Shown here: in pieces, positions 23,841-32,924 of the stretch
Numbering within the stretch: position 1 is the stretch's first letter
How the letters are laid out: each line of letters starts with the position of its first letter
Assembly (NCBI RefSeq): GCF_012933445.1
Contig: NZ_JABBNC010000005.1
Coordinates: 62,001-126,000 of the forward strand
DNA from: Actinoplanes sp. TBRC 11911
GTDB lineage: Bacteria; Actinomycetota; Actinomycetes; Mycobacteriales; Micromonosporaceae
Reading direction: 5' to 3'
Length of the DNA: 64,000 nucleotides
The notes under the pieces: generated by a model
What the model was told of the DNA's origin: nothing
What the model saw: only the letters and a program-made list of their open reading frames with translations
Database searches by the model: none
Translations under genes and position numbers: made by a program

Positions 23841-26618
23841 TCAGGGGCCTGGTGTGAATTCGGACACCACAGAGTCACTGAGCCGTGACGAGAGCTGGGT
23901 TCGTGAACGCACGCCCAACTTGCGATATACCCGCGTCAACGTCGCCTCGACGGTCTTCACGCTGAGGTAGAGGCGGCTCGCGATCTCTCGATTGGTGGCG
24001 CCGTCGCGGACCAGTGTGGCGATCTTCAGCTCGGTCGGTGTGAAGCCCGGCAGGAACCCGGCGGCCGACGTCCGGGCCAGCGCCAGCGACGTCTGCTCGG
24101 CCCACGGTTTCGCGTCGGCGGCCAGGAAGATCGCCAGCGCCGCGCCGATCGCCACCCGGGCCGCCGCGTAGCGTCGCCGCCGCCGCTCGGCGCCGCCCTG
24201 CACCAGCAGCGAGTGTGCCTGCTCGATCGGCTGGCGCAGCTCTTCGAACCGGCGGGCCGCCGCGGCGGACAGCACGACGGCGGAGTCGGCCTCGCCGCGT
24301 TCCGACAAGACGACGGCGGTGGCCCGGTCGAGATAGGCCGAGACGGCCCCGCCGACGGCCACCCGAGCCTCGGCGAGCACCGCGGCGGCCGCGTCGTGCT
24401 CACCCAGCACGGCAAGTCCCCCGGCCAGGTCGCCGTGCCAGCGCACGATCATCGGATCGGCGGCACCGGTCCCGGCCTCGAGGTCGCGCAGCCGGCGCAG
24501 CGCCTCGACGCCCGCCCGGGTCTCCCCGGCCCGCAACGACGCCTGACCCAGCGCGTGCAGGTTGCGGCGCAGATAGAGCCGGTCACCCTCCTGTTCGGAC
24601 GCTCGTACGCCCCGGCGGGCGAACCCGGCCGCGGCGGTGAGACTGCCGCCGGCGAGTTCGGCGATCGCGGCCGTGTACCAGGTCGGGCCCGGCGACAATC
24701 CGGCGTCCTGCGCGGCGTCGACGGCCCGGTGGGCGTACTGGAGGGCCTCCCGGCACCGGCCCGCCCGGGTGGCCACCTCGGAGAGGCTGCGCAGCACCTC
24801 GACCCGGGCCTCGCCGATCCGGTCGTCCTCGGCGATCGCGAGCAGCGTGAGCAACTCGGCGCGCGCCTCGTCGAGCCGGTCGTCGACCATCGCGAACCGC
24901 GCGGCCATGTAGCGGGGGCCGTAGTGCAGCCAGTCCGGCGACGGGGTGGCGGGCAGCGCGAGCGCCTGCGCGAGGGTGTCCGACCAGGACAGCCCGCGCA
25001 GCCGTTGCACCTGAGCGAGCACGCAGAGCGCCATCGCCTCGGCGGTCGGATCACCGGCCAATCGCGCGGCCGACGCGGCCCGGCCGGCCTCCGCGGACGC
25101 CTCGTCGAGGTCCCCGGCCAGGAACGCCGCCCACGTCAGCCGCAACCGGATCGGTGCCAGCAACGCCGGATCGTCACCCGCCTCGGCCAGCGCGGCCGCG
25201 AACGTCTCGCCCATCTCGGCCAGGCCCTGCCCGGCAAGATCCAGGAGAACAAGCCTTGCCCGTACGCGATGACCGGCGGGCGCGTCCGCCGCGATGACCG
25301 CCTCGGCGGCCCGCCCGGCCAGTTCCGCCGCGCCGCCGGTGATCGCGGTCCGGGCCGCCTCGACCAGCCAGTCCAGCCGCAGCGGCGCGAGCGTGTGCGG
25401 GCAGCGGTCGGCGGCGAGCAGATAGAGCTCGGCGGCCGCGCGCCCGGAGTGCCGTCGCGCCGCGAGTGCCAGCGACCGGGCGACCGTCGCATCCGGACGG
25501 CCGCTGCGCAGGGCCCGGTGCCGCAGCGCCCGCACCGGGTCGACCGCTCCGGTGGCCAGCGCGGCGTGTACCGCGGACCGTTCGGTGGCGCCCGCGTCCT
25601 CGGCGATCACCCGGGCCAGCAGCGGCGGCACGAAACGGATCGCGTCACCGTCCAGGCCGATCACCCCGGCCGCGGCGGCAAGGCGCAGATCCCGTACGGC
25701 GTCCCGGCGGCCCGCGCGGATCAGCAACGTGGTCGTCGCCTCGGTGCCCAGCGCCGCGGTCAGCAGGGTGCGCTGGACATCGGCGGGCAGCGCGGCGAGT
25801 CGTTCGCGCAGCAGTTCCCGGACCGCCTGCGGGATCGGGGCGGGCCGCCACGCCGGGCCGGGGGCGACGGCGCCGCCCAGCGCAAGCGCGAGGAACGGGT
25901 TGCCGGCGCTGGCCTCGTGCATCCGGCTCGCCGTGCGGCACGGCAGGCCGCGTGCCTCGAGCAGCGCGGTCAGGTCGTCGGCGTCCATCGGCGGCACGGC
26001 CAGCTCGAGCACGGGCGCGGGGCACAGCCGAGCGGCCCGACGGATTCCGGCCGCGTCGGAGCCACGTTCGGCCGCGCCGGAGCCACGTCGCGCCGGCGGG
26101 TCGGCGCGCGAGCTGGACGGATCGGGGCGGCGCTGTGCGGCGAGCACCCGCACCCGCGGGCCGGGGCGGCGGCGCATGGCGAAGGCGATCAGCTCCGCCG
26201 AGGCCGGGTCCAGCCACTGGCAGTCGTCGAGCACCAGCAGCACGGGCCGGGTGCGGGCGCAGCGGGCGAGCACCAGCGGCAGCACCAAACGGCGGGCGAG
26301 TGCCGGCGAACCGGCCCGGGGCGGCAGACCCTGGCGGAGGGCAGCCAGCGCGGCACGCTGGGCCCGGGGCAGCGCGCCGACGTCGGGCAGTTGCGTCACG
26401 AGATCGGCGATCCCCGCGTACGGCAGGGACCGCTCGACGCGTACCGGACGCAACCGGACGACCAGATCACCGCGACTCGCCGCCCGCAGCGCGACGGCAT
26501 CGCAGATCGCGGTCTTACCGATGCCGGCCGGGCCGTGCAGCGCGACACCGCCGCCCGTGCCTAGCCGGTCCTCGATCGCCGCGAGAAGCCTTCCGCGCCC
26601 CAGGAGCATGGCCTCCAC
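23841..26618 (-). CDS. LAL-type LuxR family regulator with AAA ATPase domain
   Basis: A 925-residue regulator. Walker A is GPAGIGKTA (about 29-37) and Walker B VLLVLDDCQWLDP (about 123-135), inside an AAA_16-like STAND domain. The middle (about 330-840) is alanine-rich helical repeat sequence of TPR type. The C-terminus has a LuxR HTH: FTPTELKIATLVRDGATNRE, then IASRLYLSVKTVEATLTRVY and RKLGVRSRTQL. LAL regulators commonly activate secondary-metabolite or sugar-use genes; no such cluster is obvious next door. It lies 53 bp downstream of the efflux block in the same direction but is probably independent. Confidence 0.9.
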   Translation of the reverse strand: MEAMLLGRGRLLAAIEDRLGTGGGVALHGPAGIGKTAICDAVALRAASRGDLVVRLRPVRVERSLPYAGIADLVTQLPDVGALPRAQRAALAALRQGLPPRAGSPALARRLVLPLVLARCARTRPVLLVLDDCQWLDPASAELIAFAMRRRPGPRVRVLAAQRRPDPSSSRADPPARRGSGAAERGSDAAGIRRAARLCPAPVLELAVPPMDADDLTALLEARGLPCRTASRMHEASAGNPFLALALGGAVAPGPAWRPAPIPQAVRELLRERLAALPADVQRTLLTAALGTEATTTLLIRAGRRDAVRDLRLAAAAGVIGLDGDAIRFVPPLLARVIAEDAGATERSAVHAALATGAVDPVRALRHRALRSGRPDATVARSLALAARRHSGRAAAELYLLAADRCPHTLAPLRLDWLVEAARTAITGGAAELAGRAAEAVIAADAPAGHRVRARLVLLDLAGQGLAEMGETFAAALAEAGDDPALLAPIRLRLTWAAFLAGDLDEASAEAGRAASAARLAGDPTAEAMALCVLAQVQRLRGLSWSDTLAQALALPATPSPDWLHYGPRYMAARFAMVDDRLDEARAELLTLLAIAEDDRIGEARVEVLRSLSEVATRAGRCREALQYAHRAVDAAQDAGLSPGPTWYTAAIAELAGGSLTAAAGFARRGVRASEQEGDRLYLRRNLHALGQASLRAGETRAGVEALRRLRDLEAGTGAADPMIVRWHGDLAGGLAVLGEHDAAAAVLAEARVAVGGAVSAYLDRATAVVLSERGEADSAVVLSAAAARRFEELRQPIEQAHSLLVQGGAERRRRRYAAARVAIGAALAIFLAADAKPWAEQTSLALARTSAAGFLPGFTPTELKIATLVRDGATNREIASRLYLSVKTVEATLTRVYRKLGVRSRTQLSSRLSDSVVSEFTPGP

Positions 26619-26671
26619 GCGGTCAGCCTAGGAATCGCAGAGGCACTCATCAATGGGTTCGCATCTGACAA

Positions 26672-27331
26672 CTATTTTCGCTGGGTGGTCACCGAGGTCG
26701 CCGTGACGGTTCCGTCGGCGCCGGCCGCGCCCTGCACGGTCACCGGCTGGCCGGCCTTGACGGCGGAGAGCTTGCTCGCGGTGGCGGTGGAGACGGTGGT
26801 CTTGCCGTCGGTCTTGACGGTCACCACGTTGCCGTCCGTGGTCTGCACGTAGATCGTGCTGCCGTCGACCAGCTTGACCGTTCCGGTGGTGGCGCCGCCC
26901 GCCGCGGCACCGGTGGCGCCCGGACCGGCGCCGCCGCGCTGGAAGCCGCCCTGAGCACCGCCGCCCTGAGCACCGCCGCCCTGAGCACCGCCGCCCTGAG
27001 CACCGCCGCCCTGAGCACGGCCGCCTTGCGCGCCGCCTTGAGCGCCGCCGCCGGCCCGACCCTGGCCGCCGCCGAAGCCGCCGCCCGCGAATGCGCCGTT
27101 GGCGAAGCCCGCGCGTCCGGACTGCTGCGGACCCCAGCTCTTCTGCGCCTGCAGGCCGCCCGCGAAGCCGCCGACCAGCAGCACCGCCCCGGCCAGACCC
27201 ACCGTGCCCTTGTTCCACCAGCGGCGTGGCGCGGCCTTGGCGAGCTCGCGCGCCAGCCCGTCACCGGGACCGTCCCCGGGGGCCGGATCCGGGGTCACCG
27301 GCAGCACAGCGGTTTCGTCGTTCATCGTCAT
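26672..27331 (-). CDS. Membrane-anchored Gly/Gln-rich repeat protein with DUF5666-like C-terminus
   Basis: A 219-residue protein. A short cytoplasmic N-terminus precedes one membrane helix (VGLAGAVLLVGGFAGG, about 44-59). Then comes a low-complexity stretch of AQGGG repeats, which at DNA level is a 15-bp tandem repeat (units from 26953, 26968, 26983, 26998). The C-terminal 75 residues (TTGTVKLVDGSTIYVQTTDG, VVTVKTDGKTTVST, QPVTVQGAAGADGTVTATSV) form small beta repeats like DUF5666 proteins. It is the last gene of the efflux operon, 12 bp after the permease. Its role is unknown; its place suggests a surface or adaptor-associated part. Confidence 0.8.
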   Translation of the reverse strand: MTMNDETAVLPVTPDPAPGDGPGDGLARELAKAAPRRWWNKGTVGLAGAVLLVGGFAGGLQAQKSWGPQQSGRAGFANGAFAGGGFGGGQGRAGGGAQGGAQGGRAQGGGAQGGGAQGGGAQGGGAQGGFQRGGAGPGATGAAAGGATTGTVKLVDGSTIYVQTTDGNVVTVKTDGKTTVSTATASKLSAVKAGQPVTVQGAAGADGTVTATSVTTQRK

Positions 27332-27343
27332 CGTGGGAGTCCC

Positions 27344-28549
27344 TTACTCGTAACGCAGCGCGTCGATGGGGCGCAGCCGGGCGGCCCGGCTGGCCGGCAG
27401 GCCGCCGAAGAACAGCCCGATGGCGATCGAGACGCCCAGGGCGAGCGCGATCGAACTGGGCACGATCACCGGTTTGACCCCGACGATCGAGAACCGGCTG
27501 CCGATCAGCGCGGCGGCCACCCCGAGGGCGCCGCCGATCACGCTGAGCAGCGTGGCCTCGATCAGGAACTGGGTCAGGATCACCCGGCGGGGTGCGCCGA
27601 GCGCCTTGCGGATGCCGATCTCGCGAGTCCGCTCGGTCACCGTGACCAGCATGATGTTGGTGATGCCGATGCCGCCGACCAGCAGGCTGATCGCGGCGAC
27701 CGCACCGAGCAGCGTGGTGAACGTGTCGGCGGTCTGCGTCTGCGTCTGGAGCAGCTGCGACGCGTTCTGAATCCGGTACGGGGCGTTCGCCGAGCTGGTG
27801 GTCGGCGCCAGGCCCATCTTCTCGTTCAGCACGGTCGCCACCTCGGACTGGACCGCATCCACTTTGTCCGGGTTCTTCGCCTCGACCAGGATCGAGTTCA
27901 GCGCGCCGTACCCGGTGAGCACCTGCCGCACGGCGGTCAGCGGGGCGATCGCGGTGTCGTTGGAATCCTGGAAGCCGGTCGAGCTCTTCTCCTGCAGCAC
28001 GCCGACCACGGTGAACAGGGCGCCGCCGACGGTGATCTGCTTGTTCAGCGGGCTCAGACCCGGGAACAGCTCCTGGGCCACGGTCTGGCCGATCACCACC
28101 ACCCGGCGGCCCTGCGCCTCGTCGTCGGCGGTGAAGGCGGCGCCGGAGCCGACCGGGGTGTTGGACGCGGCGAACCAGCCCGGCGTGGTGCCCACGAACG
28201 CGTTCACGTCGTGGTCGGTTCCGCCGTAGGTGAGCGTCGTCGAGGTGCTGACCACCGGCGACACCGACTTCACATCCGGAGCAAGGGTTGTGTCGGTGAG
28301 GCCGGTGGCCATGTCCTCGGTGAGCGCCGTGTTCGTCGAACCGCCACGGCCGGCGCTCATCACCGTGATCGTGTTGGTGCCCAGTGCCTCGATGCGGTCG
28401 CTGATCGCCTTGGCCGAGCCGTTGCCGACCGCGACCAGCAGGATCACCGCCGCGACACCGATCAGGATGCCCAGCATGGTCAGCGACGAGCGCAGCTTGT
28501 TCGCCGACAGCCCCCGCAGAGCAAATCGCACAACTTCGTAAAAACTCAC
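27344..28549 (-). CDS. MacB-type ABC transporter permease (FtsX/MacB_PCD)
   Basis: A 401-residue permease. It starts with the cytoplasmic segment FYEVVRFALRGLSANKLRSS and first helix TMLGILIGVAAVILLVAVG, followed by a long extracellular MacB_PCD domain, and ends with three helices around GGIGITNIMLVTVTERTREI and GIRKALGAPRR. This is the mechanotransmission type that works with a periplasmic or surface adaptor. The GTG start at 28549 overlaps the ATPase stop (GTGA), so the two are translationally coupled. It likely exports peptides, lipids or antibiotics; the substrate is unknown. Confidence 0.92.
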   Translation of the reverse strand: MSFYEVVRFALRGLSANKLRSSLTMLGILIGVAAVILLVAVGNGSAKAISDRIEALGTNTITVMSAGRGGSTNTALTEDMATGLTDTTLAPDVKSVSPVVSTSTTLTYGGTDHDVNAFVGTTPGWFAASNTPVGSGAAFTADDEAQGRRVVVIGQTVAQELFPGLSPLNKQITVGGALFTVVGVLQEKSSTGFQDSNDTAIAPLTAVRQVLTGYGALNSILVEAKNPDKVDAVQSEVATVLNEKMGLAPTTSSANAPYRIQNASQLLQTQTQTADTFTTLLGAVAAISLLVGGIGITNIMLVTVTERTREIGIRKALGAPRRVILTQFLIEATLLSVIGGALGVAAALIGSRFSIVGVKPVIVPSSIALALGVSIAIGLFFGGLPASRAARLRPIDALRYE

Positions 28550-29262
28550 CGGGAGTGCCTTCCGGCCAGGATCGGGGACTGCCGGAGGTCCTGGATGACC
28601 CGGCCGTCGACCAGGCGGATCAGGCGCTTGGCCCGGTCCCCCACCTCGGTTTCGTGGGTGATCAGGACGATCGTCCGGCCGGACGCGTTGAGCTGGTCGA
28701 ACACGTTCAGCACATCCTCGGTGGAGCGGCTGTCGAGGTTTCCGGTCGGTTCGTCGGCGAGCAGCAGCGCCGGCTCGGTGACCAACGCCCGCGCCACCGC
28801 GACCCGCTGCTGCTGGCCGCCGGAGAGCTGGTTGGGTTCGTGGCGGGCGCGATCCGCGAGCCCCACCACGTCGAGAGCGGCGAGGGCACGGCGGCGACGT
28901 TCCTTGGGCTTCACTCCCGCGTACGCCAGTGGGAGTTCCACATTCGCCACCGCGGACGTACGGGGAATGAGGTTGAACGCCTGGAAGATGAACCCGATGA
29001 GCCGGTTCCGGGCCAGCGCCAGCTGACGGTCCGCGAGGCGGCTCACGTCGACGCCGTCCAGCAGGTACGTCCCGTCGCTGGGCACGTCGAGCGCGCCGAG
29101 GATGTTCATCAGCGTCGACTTGCCGGAGCCGGACGAGCCCATGATCGCCACGTAGTCGCCGCGCTGGACGGTCAGCGACACGCCACGCAGGGCGTGCACC
29201 GTCGCCTCCCCCGTCCCGTACACCTTGGTCAGATCGCGCACCTCGAGGACCGGGCGGTTCAT
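28546..29262 (-). CDS. ABC transporter ATP-binding protein (MacB/LolD type)
   Basis: A 238-residue ATPase with Walker A MGSSGSGKST, Q-loop GFIFQAFNLIP, signature LSGGQQQRVAVARAL, Walker B LLLADEPTGNLD and H-loop ITHE. This is the LolD/MacB subfamily that pairs with FtsX-like permeases. The ATG at 29262 overlaps the stop of the adaptor gene (ATGA), and its own stop overlaps the permease start, so adaptor, ATPase and permease are made from one coupled message. Confidence 0.94.
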   Translation of the reverse strand: MNRPVLEVRDLTKVYGTGEATVHALRGVSLTVQRGDYVAIMGSSGSGKSTLMNILGALDVPSDGTYLLDGVDVSRLADRQLALARNRLIGFIFQAFNLIPRTSAVANVELPLAYAGVKPKERRRRALAALDVVGLADRARHEPNQLSGGQQQRVAVARALVTEPALLLADEPTGNLDSRSTEDVLNVFDQLNASGRTIVLITHETEVGDRAKRLIRLVDGRVIQDLRQSPILAGRHSR

Positions 29263-30539
29263 CGGCCGCCCCCGCCGGCGCCGCGGAAGCCGCCCGCACC
29301 GGCACCGCGGGCGCCTCCGCCGGCGAAACCGCCACCGCCCGGGAAGCCGCCACCGCCGGGGAAGCCGCCGGTCGCGCCATTGCCCGTGCTGGTCGCGGCC
29401 GCCACCACCTGGACCTGCTGGCCCGCCTGCAGCCCGGAGGTGATCTGGGTGGTCGAGTCGCCCTGCAGGCCGATCTGCACCGGGGTTCGCACGGCCTGAC
29501 CGTTGGTCATCACCGTGACGAAATGCTGAGGGCCGACCGTGGTCACCGCGGCCGAGTTCACGAACAGGGCGTTCGCGACGCTTCCGGTGGTGACCACGAC
29601 GTTGACGGTCTGGCCCACCTTCGCCCCGGACGGCACCTTGTCCATGCTCACCGTCACCCCGTACGTCACGACGTTGTTCGAGGTCGTGGCCGACGGGTCG
29701 ATCGCGGTGACCTTGCCGGTCGCGGTGGTGCCGCTGAGCGCGTTCCAGGTGATCTCGGCGGTCTGCTTGTCCTTGATCTTGGTGGCGTCGGCCTCGGCGA
29801 AGGCCGCGGTGACCTGGAGCTTGGAGAGATCCGCGAGGTCGATGAAACCGTCGCTGGTGCTGGAGGTCGAACTCGCGCTGGAGCTCGATGAGCCGGAGCC
29901 TGAGCCGCCGCCTTGGCGGTTTTGCCCGCTTTGCCCCGAGCTGCTGCCGGAGCCTGAGCCTGAGCCCGAGGACGAGCTCGAACCCGAGCCCGAGCCGGAC
30001 GAGCTGCTGCCCAGCGTCCCGTTGACGGCGGTCACCGTGCCCGACATCGGCGCCGTCAGCGTCGTGCCGTCGACGCCCGCCTGCGCCTCGTCCACCGAAA
30101 GCTCGGCCTGCTCGACGTCGTTCTCCGCGGTGGAGGTGTCGGCGTTCGCGTCCTGCGCCCGGGTCAAGGAGTCGCGCGCGGCGTCGAGGTCGGCGTTGGC
30201 GGCGTTCAGGGTCCGCTCCGCCGCCGCCGGATCGACCTTGGCGAGCGTCTGGCCCTTGGTGACCTTCTGGCCGACCTTCACGTTGATCGCGGTGACCGTG
30301 CCGCCGGTGACGAAACTCGCGCTCGCCGTGCTGGTGCTCGCCACCGACCCCGCCGCGGTCACCGTCTTGATGACCTGGCCTTGCTCGACCGGGGTGACGC
30401 GGGAATCGGTGGCCGCGGCCTCGGCGGCGTGCGGTCCGGACAACGACCGATAGGCCCAGAAACCCCCGGCGGCGATGGCGATGACGAGGACGGCGTTGAC
30501 GGCCACCGAGGGACTTCGCAGGGAGAGGCGCGCTGGCAT
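29259..30539 (-). CDS. HlyD/MacA-like membrane-fusion adaptor with Ser/Gly-rich loop
   Basis: A 426-residue protein with one N-terminal membrane helix (VAVNAVLVIAIAAGGFWAY), a lipoyl-like half (VEQGQVIKTVTAAGSV and VGQKVTKGQTLAKVD), a coiled-coil hairpin (RTLNAANADLDAARDSLTRA), then the second lipoyl half and beta-barrel. A very Ser/Gly-rich stretch (about residues 178-220) is inserted between hairpin and barrel, and the C-terminus is Gly-rich (GFPGGGGFPGGG). In Gram-positives such adaptors sit outside the membrane and assist MacB-type permeases. It lies in an operon with the ATPase and permease, 65 bp after the kinase gene. Confidence 0.88.
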   Translation of the reverse strand: MPARLSLRSPSVAVNAVLVIAIAAGGFWAYRSLSGPHAAEAAATDSRVTPVEQGQVIKTVTAAGSVASTSTASASFVTGGTVTAINVKVGQKVTKGQTLAKVDPAAAERTLNAANADLDAARDSLTRAQDANADTSTAENDVEQAELSVDEAQAGVDGTTLTAPMSGTVTAVNGTLGSSSSGSGSGSSSSSGSGSGSGSSSGQSGQNRQGGGSGSGSSSSSASSTSSTSDGFIDLADLSKLQVTAAFAEADATKIKDKQTAEITWNALSGTTATGKVTAIDPSATTSNNVVTYGVTVSMDKVPSGAKVGQTVNVVVTTGSVANALFVNSAAVTTVGPQHFVTVMTNGQAVRTPVQIGLQGDSTTQITSGLQAGQQVQVVAAATSTGNGATGGFPGGGGFPGGGGFAGGGARGAGAGGFRGAGGGGR

Positions 30540-30604
30540 GCGGACACTGTGGCCGGACCGGCTCGGAGGACCTTCGGGGCAAGCTCGGAGCCAGCTAGGA
30601 AGCT

Positions 30605-32101
30605 CTACTCGGCGTCACCGTCGGTGGGAAGCAACACCCGGAAAGTGGCTCCTCCCCCGCGCGGAGCGTCCAGTTCCACCCACCCTCCGTGACCGTGCAC
30701 GATCGCCGCCACGATGGACAGGCCGAGACCGGAACCGCCGCCCTTGCCCCGGGTGCGGCTGGAGTCGGCGCGGTAGAGCCGTTCGAAGACGCGGGGCGCG
30801 TGCAACGCCGGCACGCCCGGGCCGTCGTCGGTCACCTCCAGCACAGCGAGCGCGCCGGGTTCGCCGTGCGCGGCCGGCGGACCGGAGACGACACTTGCCG
30901 ACCGGGGCGCCCGCGCGGGCAGCCGGCCCACCCGGACGGTGACGGTGGCCTCGGCCGGGGTGTGCTGCAGCGCGTTCGAGACCAGGTTCGTCGCGACCTG
31001 GCGCAGCCCGTGCTCGTCGCCGAGGACGGTGGCCGGTTCGAACGTGTCGGTGTCGTCGCGTAGACCGGCGAGGCGTACCGGGCGGCCGGGCACCCGGGCG
31101 TGCGCGTCCCGGATGGTGTCGGCGGCGATCTCCAGCAGGTCGACCGGGCGCAGCGCGGGCGGGCGCTGCCGGTCCAGCCGGGCGAGCATCAGCAGATCCT
31201 CGACCAGCACGCCCATCCGGCCGGCCTCGGCCTCGATCCGGCTCATCGTCTCGTCCAGGGCCGGGCCGGGGGTGGCGCCACCGCGGCGGTACAGCTCGGC
31301 GAACCCGCGGATCGAGGTGAGCGGGGTGCGCAGCTCGTGCGAGGCGTCCGCGACGAACTGCCGCAGCCGCTGCTCGGAGGCGGTGCGGGCGTCGACCTCG
31401 GTCTCGATCCGGGTGAGCATCGAGTTGAGCGCCAGACCCAGCCGGCCCGGTTCGGTGTGCGGATCGGCGGCGGCCACCCGGCCGGACAGGTTACCGGCCG
31501 AGATGTCGGTGGCGAGGCTTTCCATCTCGGTGAGCGGGCGCAAGCCGAGGCGTACGACAAAAGCGGCGCCGCCCAGCAGAAGCGCGAGCACCAGGACCGA
31601 GACGCCGGCGTCGATCAGCATCAGCTGATCGGTGGTTTGCTCCACCTCGGAGAGTGACAGGCCGATCACGGCGGCACCACCGGTCTGCGCGTCCGGCACG
31701 GCGATCAGGCGCCAGGAGGCGCTACCGTCATGCGAACTGACCGTGTACGGCTTGCCGGCTTGCACACGAGCGACGACGTCGTTGAGGCGTGGCACGTCCG
31801 GCCTGGTCGCGTCGCGTTCCGAGCTGCGCGGGTCGAGTGAGCCGTCCGCGTTCAGCAAGTAGGCGACCTGGTCCGGACCGAGCCGGGGCAGGCGGAAGCG
31901 GAACGCCGTGTTCACGTCGGGGCGTGCGGTCGCGAACGGCCTGGTCATGCCCAGCAGCTGCTGGTCGATGCGGTCGCGCAGGTAGCTGCGGATGAGCACG
32001 AGCCCGGTGGTGTTCGCGATGATCAGAGCGATCGCGGCCAGGGCCCCGACGACGAGCACCAGGCGCGATCGCAGCGTCCAGTGGCGCCAGGCCTTCATCA
32101 T
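30605..32101 (-). CDS. HAMP-containing sensor histidine kinase (two-component partner of 32112)
   Basis: A 498-residue kinase. Two membrane helices (VLVVGALAAIALIIANTTGL and MLIDAGVSVLVLALLLGGAA) flank an extracellular sensor of about 120 residues. A HAMP linker (LRPLTEMESLATDISAGNLS) leads to HisKA with phosphoacceptor DASHELRTPLTSIRGF, then HATPase_c with NLVSNALQHT, DDGPGVP and GKGGGSGLGLSIV. The start is set at 32101, 10 bp after the response-regulator stop; further in-frame starts upstream overlap that gene. It probably senses a cell-envelope cue or the exported compound and controls the surrounding efflux genes. Confidence 0.92.
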   Translation of the reverse strand: MMKAWRHWTLRSRLVLVVGALAAIALIIANTTGLVLIRSYLRDRIDQQLLGMTRPFATARPDVNTAFRFRLPRLGPDQVAYLLNADGSLDPRSSERDATRPDVPRLNDVVARVQAGKPYTVSSHDGSASWRLIAVPDAQTGGAAVIGLSLSEVEQTTDQLMLIDAGVSVLVLALLLGGAAFVVRLGLRPLTEMESLATDISAGNLSGRVAAADPHTEPGRLGLALNSMLTRIETEVDARTASEQRLRQFVADASHELRTPLTSIRGFAELYRRGGATPGPALDETMSRIEAEAGRMGVLVEDLLMLARLDRQRPPALRPVDLLEIAADTIRDAHARVPGRPVRLAGLRDDTDTFEPATVLGDEHGLRQVATNLVSNALQHTPAEATVTVRVGRLPARAPRSASVVSGPPAAHGEPGALAVLEVTDDGPGVPALHAPRVFERLYRADSSRTRGKGGGSGLGLSIVAAIVHGHGGWVELDAPRGGGATFRVLLPTDGDAE

Positions 32102-32111
32102 TCGTCGTGCT

Positions 32112-32864
32112 TTACTCGTCGCCGCGCGGCATTCGCAGCGCGTAGCCGACACCTCGGACCGTGTGGATCAGCGGCGGGTCGGTCTTGTCGATCTTGCGGC
32201 GCAGGTAATAGACGTACGACTCGACGATGCGGCCGTCGCCACCGAAGTCGTAGCGCCAGACCCGGTCCAGGATCTGTGCCTTGCTGACCACTCGGCCCGC
32301 GTTGATCAACAGGTACTTCAGCAGGTTGAACTCGGTCGGGGACAGGTCGATCAGACGGCCCGACCGGCGGACCTCGTGGGCGTCCTCGTTCATCTCCAGG
32401 TCGGCGTAGCGCAGCACGCCGCTGTCCGCCGAGCCCTCCAGATCGGGCTGCGTGCGCCGCAGGATCGCCCGGATCCGCAACACCACCTCTTCCAGGCTGA
32501 ACGGCTTGGTCACGTAGTCGTCGGCGCCGGCCGACAACCCGGAGATGCGGTCCTCCACCGTGTCGCGCGCGGTCAGGAACAGCACCGGCACCCGGCGGCC
32601 GGTGCTGCGCAGCCGTTTGGCCACGTCGAAACCGTCCAGATCGGGCAACATCACGTCGAGCACCACCAGATCGGGATCGAACTCCTCGATCACGGCGAGC
32701 GCGGAATGACCGGTCTCGGCCACCCGCACATCGAACTCGACGAGACGCAAAGTGGCGCTGAGCAGCGCGGAGATGTTCGGCTCGTCGTCGACGACGAGGA
32801 TCCTGGCGGCCCGCGCCGGGGGCTCACTCAGGGCGACGGAGGAACGGGGTTCAGAAAGCACCAC
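32112..32864 (-). CDS. OmpR/PhoB family response regulator
   Basis: A 250-residue regulator. The receiver domain has the acidic pair in ILVVDDEPN, the phosphoacceptor Asp in LVVLDVMLPDLDG, the Thr of FLTARD and the Lys of YVTKPF. The C-terminal winged helix has LSPTEFNLLKYLLINAGRVV, SKAQILDRVW and VESYVYYLRRKIDK, as in OmpR/PhoB proteins. GTG start at 32864. Followed after 10 bp by its kinase; preceded by the second adaptor gene, 60 bp away. Confidence 0.94.
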   Translation of the reverse strand: MVLSEPRSSVALSEPPARAARILVVDDEPNISALLSATLRLVEFDVRVAETGHSALAVIEEFDPDLVVLDVMLPDLDGFDVAKRLRSTGRRVPVLFLTARDTVEDRISGLSAGADDYVTKPFSLEEVVLRIRAILRRTQPDLEGSADSGVLRYADLEMNEDAHEVRRSGRLIDLSPTEFNLLKYLLINAGRVVSKAQILDRVWRYDFGGDGRIVESYVYYLRRKIDKTDPPLIHTVRGVGYALRMPRGDE

Positions 32865-32924
32865 GAAGGAATATCAACGGAGCCTAGGAATTCCCTATGA
32901 GTTCCGCGTGAATCGCCTGGACCC

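Noticed and set aside
24213..26564. A 783-residue plus-strand reading opposite the LAL regulator
   Set aside because: It is antisense to a gene with clear Walker and HTH motifs; composition is typical of the mirror frame in high-GC DNA.
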